This document shows, piece after piece, positions 36,654-45,416 of a stretch of 64,000 bases of DNA. The DNA is from Chryseobacterium sp. Leaf180 (lineage in GTDB: Bacteria; Bacteroidota; Bacteroidia; Flavobacteriales; Weeksellaceae), in NCBI RefSeq assembly GCF_001424585.1, contig NZ_LMPJ01000010.1, forward strand, positions 124,468 to 188,467. Reading direction: 5' to 3'. The number at the start of each line of letters is the position of its first letter. Within the stretch, counting starts at the first letter, position 1. The translations under genes were made by a program, and so were the position numbers. The notes below the pieces were generated by a model. That model was not told where the DNA came from and searched no databases. It saw only the letters and a program-made list of their open reading frames with translations.

Positions 36654-37020
36654 AAGATTTTCAATCCAAAAAGATTATTTAAAGATCAATTTGATTATGA
36701 CTTTATTGAATGGAAAAATGACAGCAATATTTACAGGCTTTTAGATGAAGCCGAAGTCAAGTGGGAAAACGTCGAACATTCTGTTTTTGATAGGTCATTT
36801 TACGGTAGATAATTTCGCATATCAGCTTCGGAAAGAAGATTGAAGAAACAATTGCAGATTGATTTTACCCTAATATTAGTTTCTCAATTAAAGAAGTTTA
36901 AAAAACCTTTTGACAAAGTAAAATTAAAATAAATCACTGATAATCAAAGTCTCGTAAAATTTAACGAAAGTCTTTCAGCAATTGAAGAATATATTATTGA
37001 ACAGAAAAATCAGATCAAAT
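36654..37020 (+). pseudogene. Possible decayed coding remnant
   Basis: One frame runs from 36654 past 37020 with only two in-frame stops (TAA at 36810 and 36930) and reads like protein: FDYDFIEWKNDSNIYRLL, DEAEVKWENVEHSVFDRSF, then SLSAIEEYIIEQKNQIKYHE. There is no proper start codon and I recognise no family. It could also be chance in AT-rich DNA. Confidence 0.3.
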
Positions 37021-37033
37021 ATCACGAAAACAA

Positions 37034-37060
37034 AAGCCGAATTTCAAACGAAATCCGGCT
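37034..37060 (-). terminator. Terminator of nifU-like gene
   Basis: AGCCGAATTTC pairs with GAAATCCGGCT (one mismatch); on the minus strand a TTTTG-TTTT run follows. Confidence 0.75.
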
Positions 37061-37083
37061 CTTATTTAAATTAAAAAAAGATC

Positions 37084-37332
37084 TTACTCTACACTCACCA
37101 CCTTATCGATTTCAGGAGCGTGTTGTTTAATTGTTGTTTCCACACCGAGTTTCAGCGTAGAAAAATTAAGCGAACAGCCAGAGCAGTTGCCGAGAAGTTT
37201 TACATATACAATCTGATCTTTCACGTCGATCAGCTCGATGTCGCCGCCGTCCTTATTCAGAAAAGGGCGAATACTCTCCAGCGCATTCATCACCTTGGTG
37301 ACCGTCTGCTCGTGTGTTATATTGATTTCCAT
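37084..37332 (-). CDS. NifU-like Fe-S scaffold protein
   Basis: An 82 aa NifU C-terminal-domain protein. LNKDGGDIELIDV (about 24-36) and the Fe-S binding CSGC (about 50-53, in LLGNCSGCSLNFST) are intact. It assembles or carries [4Fe-4S] clusters in the cytoplasm. It follows the Mrp-like ATPase gene by 35 bp on the same strand, so both probably form an operon for Fe-S protein maturation. Confidence 0.93.
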   Translation of the reverse strand: MEINITHEQTVTKVMNALESIRPFLNKDGGDIELIDVKDQIVYVKLLGNCSGCSLNFSTLKLGVETTIKQHAPEIDKVVSVE

Positions 37333-37367
37333 ATTTTATGTTTGTTTTAGAAAATTTCTTCCGAAAT

Positions 37368-38471
37368 TTATTTTTTTGGCGAACAACCAGCCATGGTTGT
37401 GATTTTTACAGCTTCAGTCGGCGGAAGAAATTTGTTTCTTTCTACCAGACTTTCTATCATTTTTTTCGCAGTTTCGTTGTAGATATCTGCGATTTTCGAA
37501 TTCTCCTGCAACGCTGCCGGTCGGCCAACATCACCTGCTTCGCGAATGCTCTGTATTAAAGGAATTTCACCTAAAATCGGAATATTCAAATCATCAGCAA
37601 GATACTGAGCACCCTGATTTCCAAAAATGTAATACTTATTATCCGGCAATTCGTCCGGTGTAAAATACGCCATATTTTCTATCAGACCTAAAACCGGAAT
37701 ATTAATACTTTCCATATTAAACATCGCGATTCCTTTTCTCACATCAGCCAGAGCTACATGTTGAGGCGTACTCACAATCACTGCCCCAGTTACCGGAACT
37801 TCCTGAATGATAGACAAATGAATATCACCCGTTCCCGGAGGAAGATCTATCAAAAGAAAATCAAGTTCACCCCAAGCCGCATCCCTGATCATTTGATTTA
37901 AAGCTTTTGAAGCCATCGGACCTCTCCATACCACTGCCTGATTGGCTCCGGAAAAATATCCGATAGAAAGCATTTTTACACCGTAATTTTCAATTGGTTT
38001 CATTAGGTTTTTTCCGTCAATTTCTACTGAAATCGGCTTCTGACCTTCTGTATCAAACATCGTCGGCACAGACGGCCCGTAAATATCAGCATCCAAAAGA
38101 CCAACTTTAAATCCCATTTTTGCTAAAGTTACCGCAAGATTTGCCGCAACTGTGGATTTACCTACGCCTCCTTTACCAGATGCGATGGCAATAATATTTT
38201 GAATTCCCGGGATTTGTTTTCCTTTAATCTGACTCAACTGAACTTCAGTTGGCTCCGGAGAAACGATTTTTAATTTTAAATGAACTTCTTCACCAAATTC
38301 ACTCGCAAAAGCCTGCTTCATCGCTGCTTCAAGCTTCTTTTTCTCGTGCATGGCAGGCGAATGTGCCGTCATGTCGATGTACACATCATTTCCCATCACC
38401 TGAAAATTGGTAACAAGATCATCTACTTCTATTTCTTTCAGAAAATCCTGAACTTTATCTTTAGTCAACAT
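37368..38471 (-). CDS. apbC: Mrp/NBP35 family Fe-S carrier ATPase
   Basis: P-loop ATPase of 367 aa that inserts Fe-S clusters into target proteins. The N-terminal DUF59/MIP18-like domain occupies about 1-95, then the deviant Walker A ASGKGGVGKST, DADIYGPSVP and LIDLPPGTGD. The CxxC of many Mrp proteins is missing: after ENMAYF the sequence is TPDELPDNKYYIFGNQG. Start: I prefer ATG 38471 because a -7 box (38489-38496) lies just upstream of it, inside the longer frame that would begin at 38522. Followed by nifU-like gene. Confidence 0.92.
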   Translation of the reverse strand: MLTKDKVQDFLKEIEVDDLVTNFQVMGNDVYIDMTAHSPAMHEKKKLEAAMKQAFASEFGEEVHLKLKIVSPEPTEVQLSQIKGKQIPGIQNIIAIASGKGGVGKSTVAANLAVTLAKMGFKVGLLDADIYGPSVPTMFDTEGQKPISVEIDGKNLMKPIENYGVKMLSIGYFSGANQAVVWRGPMASKALNQMIRDAAWGELDFLLIDLPPGTGDIHLSIIQEVPVTGAVIVSTPQHVALADVRKGIAMFNMESINIPVLGLIENMAYFTPDELPDNKYYIFGNQGAQYLADDLNIPILGEIPLIQSIREAGDVGRPAALQENSKIADIYNETAKKMIESLVERNKFLPPTEAVKITTMAGCSPKK

Positions 38472-38488
38472 ATACTCAAAATTGTCTA

Positions 38489-38496
38489 CAAATTTA
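38489..38496 (-). promoter_or_regulatory. -7 box of apbC-nifU unit
   Basis: Minus strand TAAATTTG, perfect TAnnTTTG, 18 bp before ATG 38471; helps decide the start. No -33 found. Confidence 0.5.
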
Positions 38497-38582
38497 CAGA
38501 AAATTTGCGGGTTTCTCCGCATCGAATGCCCCTATAGATAAATTCACTGACTGGCCGAAATTCGTTTGATTTATTTGAAATT

Positions 38583-40517
38583 TTAAATTGGAATTCTAAT
38601 AATTTCTATAATTCCCGTGTTCTCATCAGCATGCGCTGAGAAATAAGTTTTTACAAAATCTTTCGGATCTTCAGTTTCCATTTTTGCCTGAATATCTCTG
38701 GCTTTATGCGATTTTAAGAGCTTCGTCCACGGATACGATTTTTTAATACCGATTACATAAATCAAAATCTCACCATCGGTGATCTTAAATTTAAGAAAAT
38801 TCTTATCGCCGGTATTGATTTTTGCGGAAGAAACTTCTGTAATATGAAGTTTAAAAAAACGGTAACTGAAAAATAAATACATCCCGAAAACCCACGAAAG
38901 CATGATGCCGGAAAAAACCCATTGAAAAATGAAATATTCTGCAGTTTCAGGAAGGATGATGTAGTTTTTTAATAACTGAATTTTCAGGCTGATCGCAACG
39001 TCTGCCAGTATTTTCAGTCCAAATTTCGGAAGTACAATCAAAACGGCAATCTGCACAGCAAGTGCCACACAGAAAAGTGATGAATGTAGAAATCGGTTTA
39101 AATTTCTTTCACGGTCCGAAGGCTCAGGATTGGCCACTTTTTTTACCGTAAAATATAGCATCAGCGGAAAAAGCAAAAGCATTAAACCTTTCAGCAAAGG
39201 ATCGTCATTGTAATTCCAGATGTACGTGATCACAAAGGAGATCAGCAACATCAGGGCAGTATATTTATAATTGATAATGAAAAAAAAGGGAAGACCGGAA
39301 ACGTCTTTTTTTGATTTTTCTTTGGAAGGAAAAACTTTTTTCAGATCATATTCAAGTGCAGAATTTCCGGTATGCCGCAGTTGCGGAACTTCAATTTTTT
39401 CCGGCAAAAAATCGGTAAGGTGACCAAAAGCGCCACCACCGCCGGATGTTATAAAATGCCTGATAAACCCTTCTGGATTTCCATCTTTTGAACTCAGTTC
39501 GTAGTGCGAATAATGATGAATGTCGCCCGTAAGCACGACATCAAATATCAGTTCTGAGCTGTTTTTATGATTTTTCGCGGTCTGGCAAAGGCTTCGGACA
39601 ATAAATTCTAAACTGTCCATTCGCTGCCGCCGTTTGGCACGGTCCTTAAAGCTGTAATTGTACCAATAAGGTTCTGCAACAACCAATATCGCGTGATTTT
39701 TCTTATTTTGAGAAGAAATTTCCTGTACGTATTTCACAAAAAAATCAAGCTGCGGAATATCAATATCACCCAAAAGCTGATTATCAACACCAAATAAATG
39801 CACATTCTCGCGCAGTTTATAAGCAAAATAACTTCGGTTTTGCACCGTTTTGTAATTTCCGATTCTACATTTCTGACACATTAAACGAAAAAAAGCAGTC
39901 AGACCATCGTACCAATCGTGATTACCCGGAGTCGCAACGATAATGGGATTTTTATCGCTATTATCCGGCGACACAAATCGCAGCGGACCTTTAAAACGGT
40001 CCCGGTAATTGTCTTCTGAACCGGCAGGATATACCAGATCTCCACCAATGACGAGGGCGTCACCACGTTTTAAATCAATACTTTTATCTTGATTTTCACC
40101 CTTTGTAAGATTTGGAAAGCAATATTCAGGTCGTGTCAGATGATAAAAAACCGTTGTCGTCGGATCAAAACCGTCGCCTGTATCAGCAATGTAATCAAAC
40201 CAGAATTCGTCTACAGACTGATTAGCAACATTGTCTATCAGCTCCCGACCGCTGTCTTTTCCCATCGCCGTCTGCACTTCCCTTTTATCGATGATGGAAA
40301 GAATGTCTCCGGAAAGAGAAACACGCCGAAAGGTATTGATAAGTCCGGAAAAATCAAACCATTTCACCGGCATCTGTGGTTTAAAAAAATAACTGAGATG
40401 GTAGTTTTTTCCACGCGAAATTTCCTGTTGCGGAGCGGACGATGCACGATGATTGTCTACAAAATAAGCGACGATGAAAGCTGCCGCGACCGCGAGCAAA
40501 ATATAGAGTAAAATCAT
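38583..40517 (-). CDS. Membrane metallophosphoesterase
   Basis: A 644 aa protein. One N-terminal membrane anchor (about 2-20) precedes a calcineurin-like phosphoesterase domain (about 100-370) with metal-binding motifs DTGDGFD, GGDLVYP, PGNHDWYDG and the late LTGDIHHYSHY. Downstream are about five hydrophobic segments (about 415-560) and a cytoplasmic-like tail. Substrate is unknown; the fold acts on phosphoesters from nucleotides to lipids. It starts 6 bp after the stop of the membrane gene at 40524, so the two act together. Not the usual short LpxH-type enzyme. Confidence 0.85.
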   Translation of the reverse strand: MILLYILLAVAAAFIVAYFVDNHRASSAPQQEISRGKNYHLSYFFKPQMPVKWFDFSGLINTFRRVSLSGDILSIIDKREVQTAMGKDSGRELIDNVANQSVDEFWFDYIADTGDGFDPTTTVFYHLTRPEYCFPNLTKGENQDKSIDLKRGDALVIGGDLVYPAGSEDNYRDRFKGPLRFVSPDNSDKNPIIVATPGNHDWYDGLTAFFRLMCQKCRIGNYKTVQNRSYFAYKLRENVHLFGVDNQLLGDIDIPQLDFFVKYVQEISSQNKKNHAILVVAEPYWYNYSFKDRAKRRQRMDSLEFIVRSLCQTAKNHKNSSELIFDVVLTGDIHHYSHYELSSKDGNPEGFIRHFITSGGGGAFGHLTDFLPEKIEVPQLRHTGNSALEYDLKKVFPSKEKSKKDVSGLPFFFIINYKYTALMLLISFVITYIWNYNDDPLLKGLMLLLFPLMLYFTVKKVANPEPSDRERNLNRFLHSSLFCVALAVQIAVLIVLPKFGLKILADVAISLKIQLLKNYIILPETAEYFIFQWVFSGIMLSWVFGMYLFFSYRFFKLHITEVSSAKINTGDKNFLKFKITDGEILIYVIGIKKSYPWTKLLKSHKARDIQAKMETEDPKDFVKTYFSAHADENTGIIEIIRIPI

Positions 40518-40523
40518 GACAGA

Positions 40524-41474
40524 TTATTTTTGAGTAGGTTTGCCCAAAGTGCGCACATTGAGCATTTTTTTTAGCATATCAAACCAGAAATTCGATCCCA
40601 GACTTACCGCCAAAGCCGTAAGAAGAAAACCAAAAATCTTAAGCATCAACGACGAAAAATCATTTTTCATGTTAAAATTTTTCAACGTCAGGTTGTTGCT
40701 TTCATAGCCGAGCAGATTGTGCGAATCGACAAGCAGATTATCATACTCTTTGGCGATTTTTGCATTCAGAGAATCTTTTGAAACCTTGGCTGAAGCAGGA
40801 ACTTCAGGATTATTCTTAATGTAATTCTCAGCCGACTGCACCATTTCTGTTCGGAGTTTTTCGTCATTGTTCAGCTTATCAATAATTCTCAGTGTATCGC
40901 CGTTGACGCCAATTGCGATGAAAAAGCCAAGGAAAATTAGCGTATACTGAACCTTTCTTGAATACCATGTATTCGCGCGCTGCATACATTCCTCAAACCA
41001 ATGGCACATTTCTGTTTTAAAATTTTCAATACTGCCTTTCGACTTTTCAACCAGAAAATTGAGATGTTTTTTTGTGTCTTTAGAAAGCGATGCTTTGTCG
41101 ATTTTCTCTTTAATAACGCTTAGTGACTCAGTGAATTCGCCATTATTGATAAACGTAAGAAAAGTCGTGTAAAAATCTTCATTCCGCATATAACTCGGCA
41201 GTTTTGAGTTTTTACCGGAAAATATCTTGTTTAAAAATTCAAAACCGGAAACATCATCACCGAGAAAAAGCACCAGAGGCTGAAGATAAAAAGCATTAAT
41301 CTGCTGCGGATTTTCATCTTTATTGAACAGCATTTTCTCGATCGTTTTTTTAAGCTGAACCCCGCGCAGACGCATAAAAGTGGAAATCATTTCCATCAAA
41401 ACCATTGCGAAAATACTGAGCAGAAGATAGACGAAGATCAGCCCGATGGCGACTTCGATAAGTTTGAAATTCAT
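40524..41474 (-). CDS. Conserved membrane protein, partner of metallophosphoesterase
   Basis: A 316 aa protein with membrane segments at about 6-30, 175-195 and 270-292. Between the first two is a helical domain of about 140 residues; a second soluble loop contains PEVPASAKVSKDSLNAKIAK. The C-terminus SLGSNFWFDMLKKMLNVRTLG resembles the S-G-FWFDLL-K-N-R motif seen at the end of several uncharacterised bacterial membrane proteins. It is the first gene of a two-gene operon, with a promoter-like box at 41501. Confidence 0.7.
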   Translation of the reverse strand: MNFKLIEVAIGLIFVYLLLSIFAMVLMEMISTFMRLRGVQLKKTIEKMLFNKDENPQQINAFYLQPLVLFLGDDVSGFEFLNKIFSGKNSKLPSYMRNEDFYTTFLTFINNGEFTESLSVIKEKIDKASLSKDTKKHLNFLVEKSKGSIENFKTEMCHWFEECMQRANTWYSRKVQYTLIFLGFFIAIGVNGDTLRIIDKLNNDEKLRTEMVQSAENYIKNNPEVPASAKVSKDSLNAKIAKEYDNLLVDSHNLLGYESNNLTLKNFNMKNDFSSLMLKIFGFLLTALAVSLGSNFWFDMLKKMLNVRTLGKPTQK

Positions 41475-41500
41475 GGTGTTGTGTTTTTATTAGTTTACTT

Positions 41501-41527
41501 CAAATGTATCAAAATAAATTACTGCAA
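41501..41527 (-). promoter_or_regulatory. Promoter of membrane protein/metallophosphoesterase operon
   Basis: Minus strand TTTG (CAAA on plus at 41525-41528), 16-nt spacer, then TACATTTG (41501-41508), 27 bp before the ATG. Spacer is one short of the usual 17-23. Confidence 0.5.
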
Positions 41528-41603
41528 ATCATGTTTTCTGAACGAAAAATTGCAACACTTTTAACAAAAGCATTCAGGCATTTCGTGACCCGCATAAAAG
41601 ATG

Positions 41604-41611
41604 TATTTTTG
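41604..41611 (+). promoter_or_regulatory. -7 box upstream of GH92 gene
   Basis: TATTTTTG matches TAnnTTTG; TTTC at 41581-41584 with a 19-nt spacer is a one-mismatch -33. Confidence 0.45.
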
Positions 41612-41652
41612 TTGAAATCTGTTTTAAAAACTTCATGACAAAGATTTTTTAT

Positions 41653-44466
41653 ATGAACTCTAAAAAATTTACCCTTTTACTGATTTTGCTTTCGCTTAGT
41701 TTTCAGGCTCAGAATTTTTCGAAATATGTTAATCCGATGATCGGAACCGGCGGTCACGGCCACACCTTTCCTGGCGCAATAGTTCCTTTCGGCATGGTGC
41801 AGCTTTCTCCGGACACCAGAATCGACGGAAGCTGGGACGGCTGCAGCGGTTATCATTACTCAGATTCTGTGATTTACGGTTTTTCGCATACGCATCTCAA
41901 CGGAACCGGCGTGTCGGATTACGGCGACATTATGCTGATGCCAACCATGGGAAAAGCAGGTCTGACGCCGAAAGAATATTCATCATCATTTTCGCATAAA
42001 AACGAAAAAGCAACGGCAGGATTTTATTCGGTAAAGCTTGACAAACACAATATTGATGTACGTCTGACGACCACCAAGCGCGTGGGTTATCATGAATATA
42101 CGTTTAACAAAGCCGGAACAGCCAATATTATTTTAGATCTGAATCACCGCGACAAACTCCTTGACGGTGAAATTAAGGTTATTGATGATAAAACCATTGA
42201 GGTTTTCAGAAGAAGTGAAGCCTGGGCAACGAACCAGTATATTTATGCGAGAATTGAGTTTTCAAAACCGATGCCTTGGAGCAATAGTGTAAAGGGAACA
42301 GATAATCCGAAAATAGGAATTATCACGGAAGAAGCTACAACACTCCAGATGGTATTTTCAAATAAAGTTAAAAAAGGTGAAAAAATTCTGGTAAAAGTTT
42401 CAATTTCTCCTACAGGTTACGAAGGCGCGGCCAAAAATATGCTGGCGGAAGGAAAATCAAATAATTTTAATGAAATCCAGAAACTGGCAGTTGCCGACTG
42501 GGACAAAGAGCTTTCTAAAATCGAAGTTAAATCTTCCGACAAAGACAAGCTGAGCGTTTTCTACACGGCACTTTACCACGTGTTCACACAGCCCAATATC
42601 AATATGGATGTTGACGGGAAGTACCGTGGCAGAGACAATAAATTTTACATAGCCAAAGGTTTCGAATACTATACAGTTTTTTCTCTTTGGGACACATTCC
42701 GGGGAGCGCATCCGCTGATGACGCTGATCGACCGTAAAAGAACGGCAGATTTTATCAACACGTTCATCAAACAATACGAGCAAGGTGGCAAACTTCCGGT
42801 TTGGGAACTCGCTTCCAACGAAACCGAATGTATGATCGGATATCACTCGGTTTCTGTGATTGCTGATGCAATGGCGAAAGGCATTACAGGTTTCGATTAT
42901 GAAAAAGCTTTTGAAGCTTCAAAAAAATCAGCGATGCTCGATATTTTTGGTTTGAATGCTTATAAACAGAATAATTTCATCAGCATCGATGACGAACATG
43001 AGAGTGTTTCAAAAACTGTTGAATATGCTTATGATGACTGGTGTATTGCGCAGATGGCGAAAATTTTAGGTAAAAAAGAAGATTACCAATACTTCATGAA
43101 GCGTTCGCAAAACTGGAAAAATCTCTACAACCCCAAAAACGGATTTATGCAACCGCGCAAAAACGGAAACTGGCTGGAGCCTTTTGAGCCTCGCGAGGTA
43201 AACAATAATTACACTGAAGGAAACTCGTGGCATTATTCGTATTCGGTGCAGCAGGATATTCCCGGACTGATTGCTGCGCATGGCGGAAAAGAAAAATTTG
43301 AACAGTTTATCGATGCAATTTTTGCAGCTCCTGACAAAACAACGGGACGAGAACAGGTCGATATTACAGGATTGATCGGACAATATGCGCAGGGAAATGA
43401 GCCAAGTCATCACATCGCGTATCTCTACAATTATGTAGGAAAACCTGAAAAAACAGACGCAAAAATTAAGTTTATTCTTGATAATTATTATAAAAACTCG
43501 CCTGACGGACTTATTGGAAACGAAGACTGCGGACAGATGAGCGCATGGTATATTTTGAGCTCGATGGGAATTTACGCCGTGACACCTGGCTTGCCCGAAT
43601 GGCAGACGACTACGCCATATTTTGATGAAGTAAAAATTCATCTGGAAGACGGAACGACAAAAGTGATTACCAAAAATACTTCCCGCGAAATGCTTAAAAC
43701 GTTAGGTTTTGAAAGCGCAAAAGCCTTTAAATATTTTAAATATGACGAACTCACTGCATCGCCGGTGATCGCGGCACCGAGAATTTTTGATCTGAATACA
43801 TCCGTAGAAATTACACCGCTGAATCCTTCAGATAAAATTTATTACATGACTTTGGATGAAGATGATGCGAATGTGAGAAAGACTTTCAAACCATATAAAG
43901 GTCCTTTTACAATCGCAAAAACCACTCAGATCGCTGCATACGCAGAGCGAAAGGGAGAGAAAAGTTCGGTCGTACACGCCAACTCAAACCGCAGACCGAA
44001 TAACTGGGATATTAATGTGGTTTCAAAAGCGACTCCTCAATATACAGCAAGCGGAAATCTTTCTTTAATCGATGGTATAAACGGCGATGCGAACTGGAGA
44101 AAAGGCGAATGGCTCGGTTATCAGGGGCAGACTTTTGAAGCGGTGATTGATATGAAGTCACCTCAGCAGATCAGCAATATATCTTCGTCGTATCTGCAGG
44201 ACAGCCGGGCGTGGATTCTGATGCCGAAAAAAGTGGAATATTGGGCAAGCATGAACGGCAAAGACTATGTTTTGTTGAAAACGGTGGAAAATTCACTCGA
44301 TGCTAAAGATGAAACAGTTCAGGTAAAAGATTTCCCGGCAGAAATTCTTCCGACGCAGGCGCGATATATTAAGGTGAAAGCCTATCATTACGGAAAACTT
44401 CCTGAATGGCATCAGGGAGCGGGCGGCGATGCTTATATTTTTGTGGATGAGATTTCGGTGAAGTAA
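41653..44466 (+). CDS. GH92 family alpha-mannosidase
   Basis: Secreted glycoside hydrolase family 92 enzyme, 937 aa from ATG 41653 (MNSKKFTLLLILLSLSFQAQ signal). The family hydrolyses alpha-mannosides of N-glycans in a calcium-dependent way. GH92 hallmarks: VNPMIGTGGHGHTFPGA, SWDGCSGYHY, FSHTHLNGTG, YTVFSLWDTFRGAHPL, GNEDCGQMSAWYILSSMGIY. After about 690 follow a chitobiase-type C-terminal module and, at about 790-935, an F5/8 type C-like carbohydrate-binding module (EWLGYQGQTFEAVIDMK). No T9SS tail. It stands alone, outside any SusC/SusD locus. Confidence 0.93.
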   Translation: MNSKKFTLLLILLSLSFQAQNFSKYVNPMIGTGGHGHTFPGAIVPFGMVQLSPDTRIDGSWDGCSGYHYSDSVIYGFSHTHLNGTGVSDYGDIMLMPTMGKAGLTPKEYSSSFSHKNEKATAGFYSVKLDKHNIDVRLTTTKRVGYHEYTFNKAGTANIILDLNHRDKLLDGEIKVIDDKTIEVFRRSEAWATNQYIYARIEFSKPMPWSNSVKGTDNPKIGIITEEATTLQMVFSNKVKKGEKILVKVSISPTGYEGAAKNMLAEGKSNNFNEIQKLAVADWDKELSKIEVKSSDKDKLSVFYTALYHVFTQPNINMDVDGKYRGRDNKFYIAKGFEYYTVFSLWDTFRGAHPLMTLIDRKRTADFINTFIKQYEQGGKLPVWELASNETECMIGYHSVSVIADAMAKGITGFDYEKAFEASKKSAMLDIFGLNAYKQNNFISIDDEHESVSKTVEYAYDDWCIAQMAKILGKKEDYQYFMKRSQNWKNLYNPKNGFMQPRKNGNWLEPFEPREVNNNYTEGNSWHYSYSVQQDIPGLIAAHGGKEKFEQFIDAIFAAPDKTTGREQVDITGLIGQYAQGNEPSHHIAYLYNYVGKPEKTDAKIKFILDNYYKNSPDGLIGNEDCGQMSAWYILSSMGIYAVTPGLPEWQTTTPYFDEVKIHLEDGTTKVITKNTSREMLKTLGFESAKAFKYFKYDELTASPVIAAPRIFDLNTSVEITPLNPSDKIYYMTLDEDDANVRKTFKPYKGPFTIAKTTQIAAYAERKGEKSSVVHANSNRRPNNWDINVVSKATPQYTASGNLSLIDGINGDANWRKGEWLGYQGQTFEAVIDMKSPQQISNISSSYLQDSRAWILMPKKVEYWASMNGKDYVLLKTVENSLDAKDETVQVKDFPAEILPTQARYIKVKAYHYGKLPEWHQGAGGDAYIFVDEISVK

Positions 44467-44480
44467 TTTTCTGCAAAAAT

Positions 44481-44515
44481 AAAAAGTCCTCTTTCGTTTG
44501 AAAGAGGACTTTTTT
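44481..44515. terminator. Bidirectional terminator
   Basis: AAAAAGTCCTCTTTC pairs with GAAAGAGGACTTTTT between convergent GH92 and PhyH-like genes. Confidence 0.85.
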
Positions 44516-44520
44516 ATGGA

Positions 44521-45243
44521 TTAAATTTCATCACATTCTGACCAGTTGAGCGGTTCTGGTAAAGACTGATTTGAAAACTCTATGTGAATCACTCTTCTTT
44601 TCTTTCCGTTTGTTGTGCGGTTTGAACCATGAAGAAGCAACGGTTTCATAATCATGATTCCGCCGCTTTTTACGGAGCAGATTTCTTCGGTTTCAATATT
44701 CCAGTCGATGGTTTCCGGCCGGTAAATGCCTTTTGCGTGTGATTTCGGAATGACCTTCAAAGCACCATTTTCTCCGTCGGTATCGTCGAGATGAATTCTT
44801 ATGGTAAAGTTATTTTCAAGAATTTCTAAAGGTGGCTGAACGGCAAACTGATTCTGCTTGGTCGTCCACGGTCCGAAGTTTTCCAGATTAACTTTTTTAT
44901 CGACAGAAATCGTTAAATCCTGATGATATGCAACATACCAGTTTGATTTTTCAGGCTTGTCGAAGTAAATGCTTTTCACAACGAAATAATCTTCGCCAGA
45001 GATTTCGCTGATGATCTGTTTTAAATTTTCATTAAAAATCAAATCTTTCACTTCCGGAATTTCCTTTAAAAACTGACGTATCGCAAAAAGATCTTCCGAC
45101 TTTCTGAATGTATCTTTTGAAGTGTCAATATTCTGAATAACTTCTGAAATTTTTGCAATTTCTGAATCAGAATATATGTTTTCTAGAATGGTAAAACCTT
45201 TTTCGATGACCTCATTTTTATGTGGATTTAAATTGGTCTGCAT
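44521..45243 (-). CDS. Phytanoyl-CoA dioxygenase (PhyH) family protein
   Basis: Fe(II)/2-oxoglutarate dioxygenase of 240 aa. The His-x-Asp iron motif is IRIHLDDTDGENGALKVIP (about 145-163, HLD), typical of PhyH proteins; the distal His is in PLLLHGSNRTTNGKKRR (about 205-221), whose following Arg would bind 2-oxoglutarate. The first His of HQDLTISV (about 121) may also be iron-side. Substrate is unknown. Monocistronic and convergent with GH92. Confidence 0.85.
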   Translation of the reverse strand: MQTNLNPHKNEVIEKGFTILENIYSDSEIAKISEVIQNIDTSKDTFRKSEDLFAIRQFLKEIPEVKDLIFNENLKQIISEISGEDYFVVKSIYFDKPEKSNWYVAYHQDLTISVDKKVNLENFGPWTTKQNQFAVQPPLEILENNFTIRIHLDDTDGENGALKVIPKSHAKGIYRPETIDWNIETEEICSVKSGGIMIMKPLLLHGSNRTTNGKKRRVIHIEFSNQSLPEPLNWSECDEI

Positions 45244-45298
45244 AGCTAAAAGTTTGCAAAATTTTTATGTTATGTGAAATCTAAAACAGAAGATCACT

Positions 45299-45376
45299 TC
45301 CCTAGCCCCGATTGAAACGAAAATCCTTTTTTGAAAAAAAAGATCGAAGTGGAAAGCGGGAATAAGCTCCTAAAAA
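45299..45376 (-). repeat. Interspersed hairpin repeat of Bacteroidota type
   Basis: Contains TAGCCCCGATTG, ATCCTTTTTTG, AAAAAAAGATCGAAG and GGAAAGCGGGAATAAGCTCC, an interrupted long inverted repeat. I recognise this as resembling a degenerate intergenic element seen many times in flavobacterial genomes. Position after the symporter stop suggests use as a transcription end for that gene. Confidence 0.6.
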
Positions 45377-45416
45377 AGGTCAAACAGAAATTTACTGATG
45401 ATCTTGTTTAATTTAT

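Noticed and set aside
38472..38522. Longer N-terminus for the Mrp-type ATPase
   Set aside because: A -7 box lies inside the extension and the family starts at about MLTKDKV.
43066..43641. Long antisense frame inside GH92 gene
   Set aside because: It is a shadow of the strongly supported GH92 frame.
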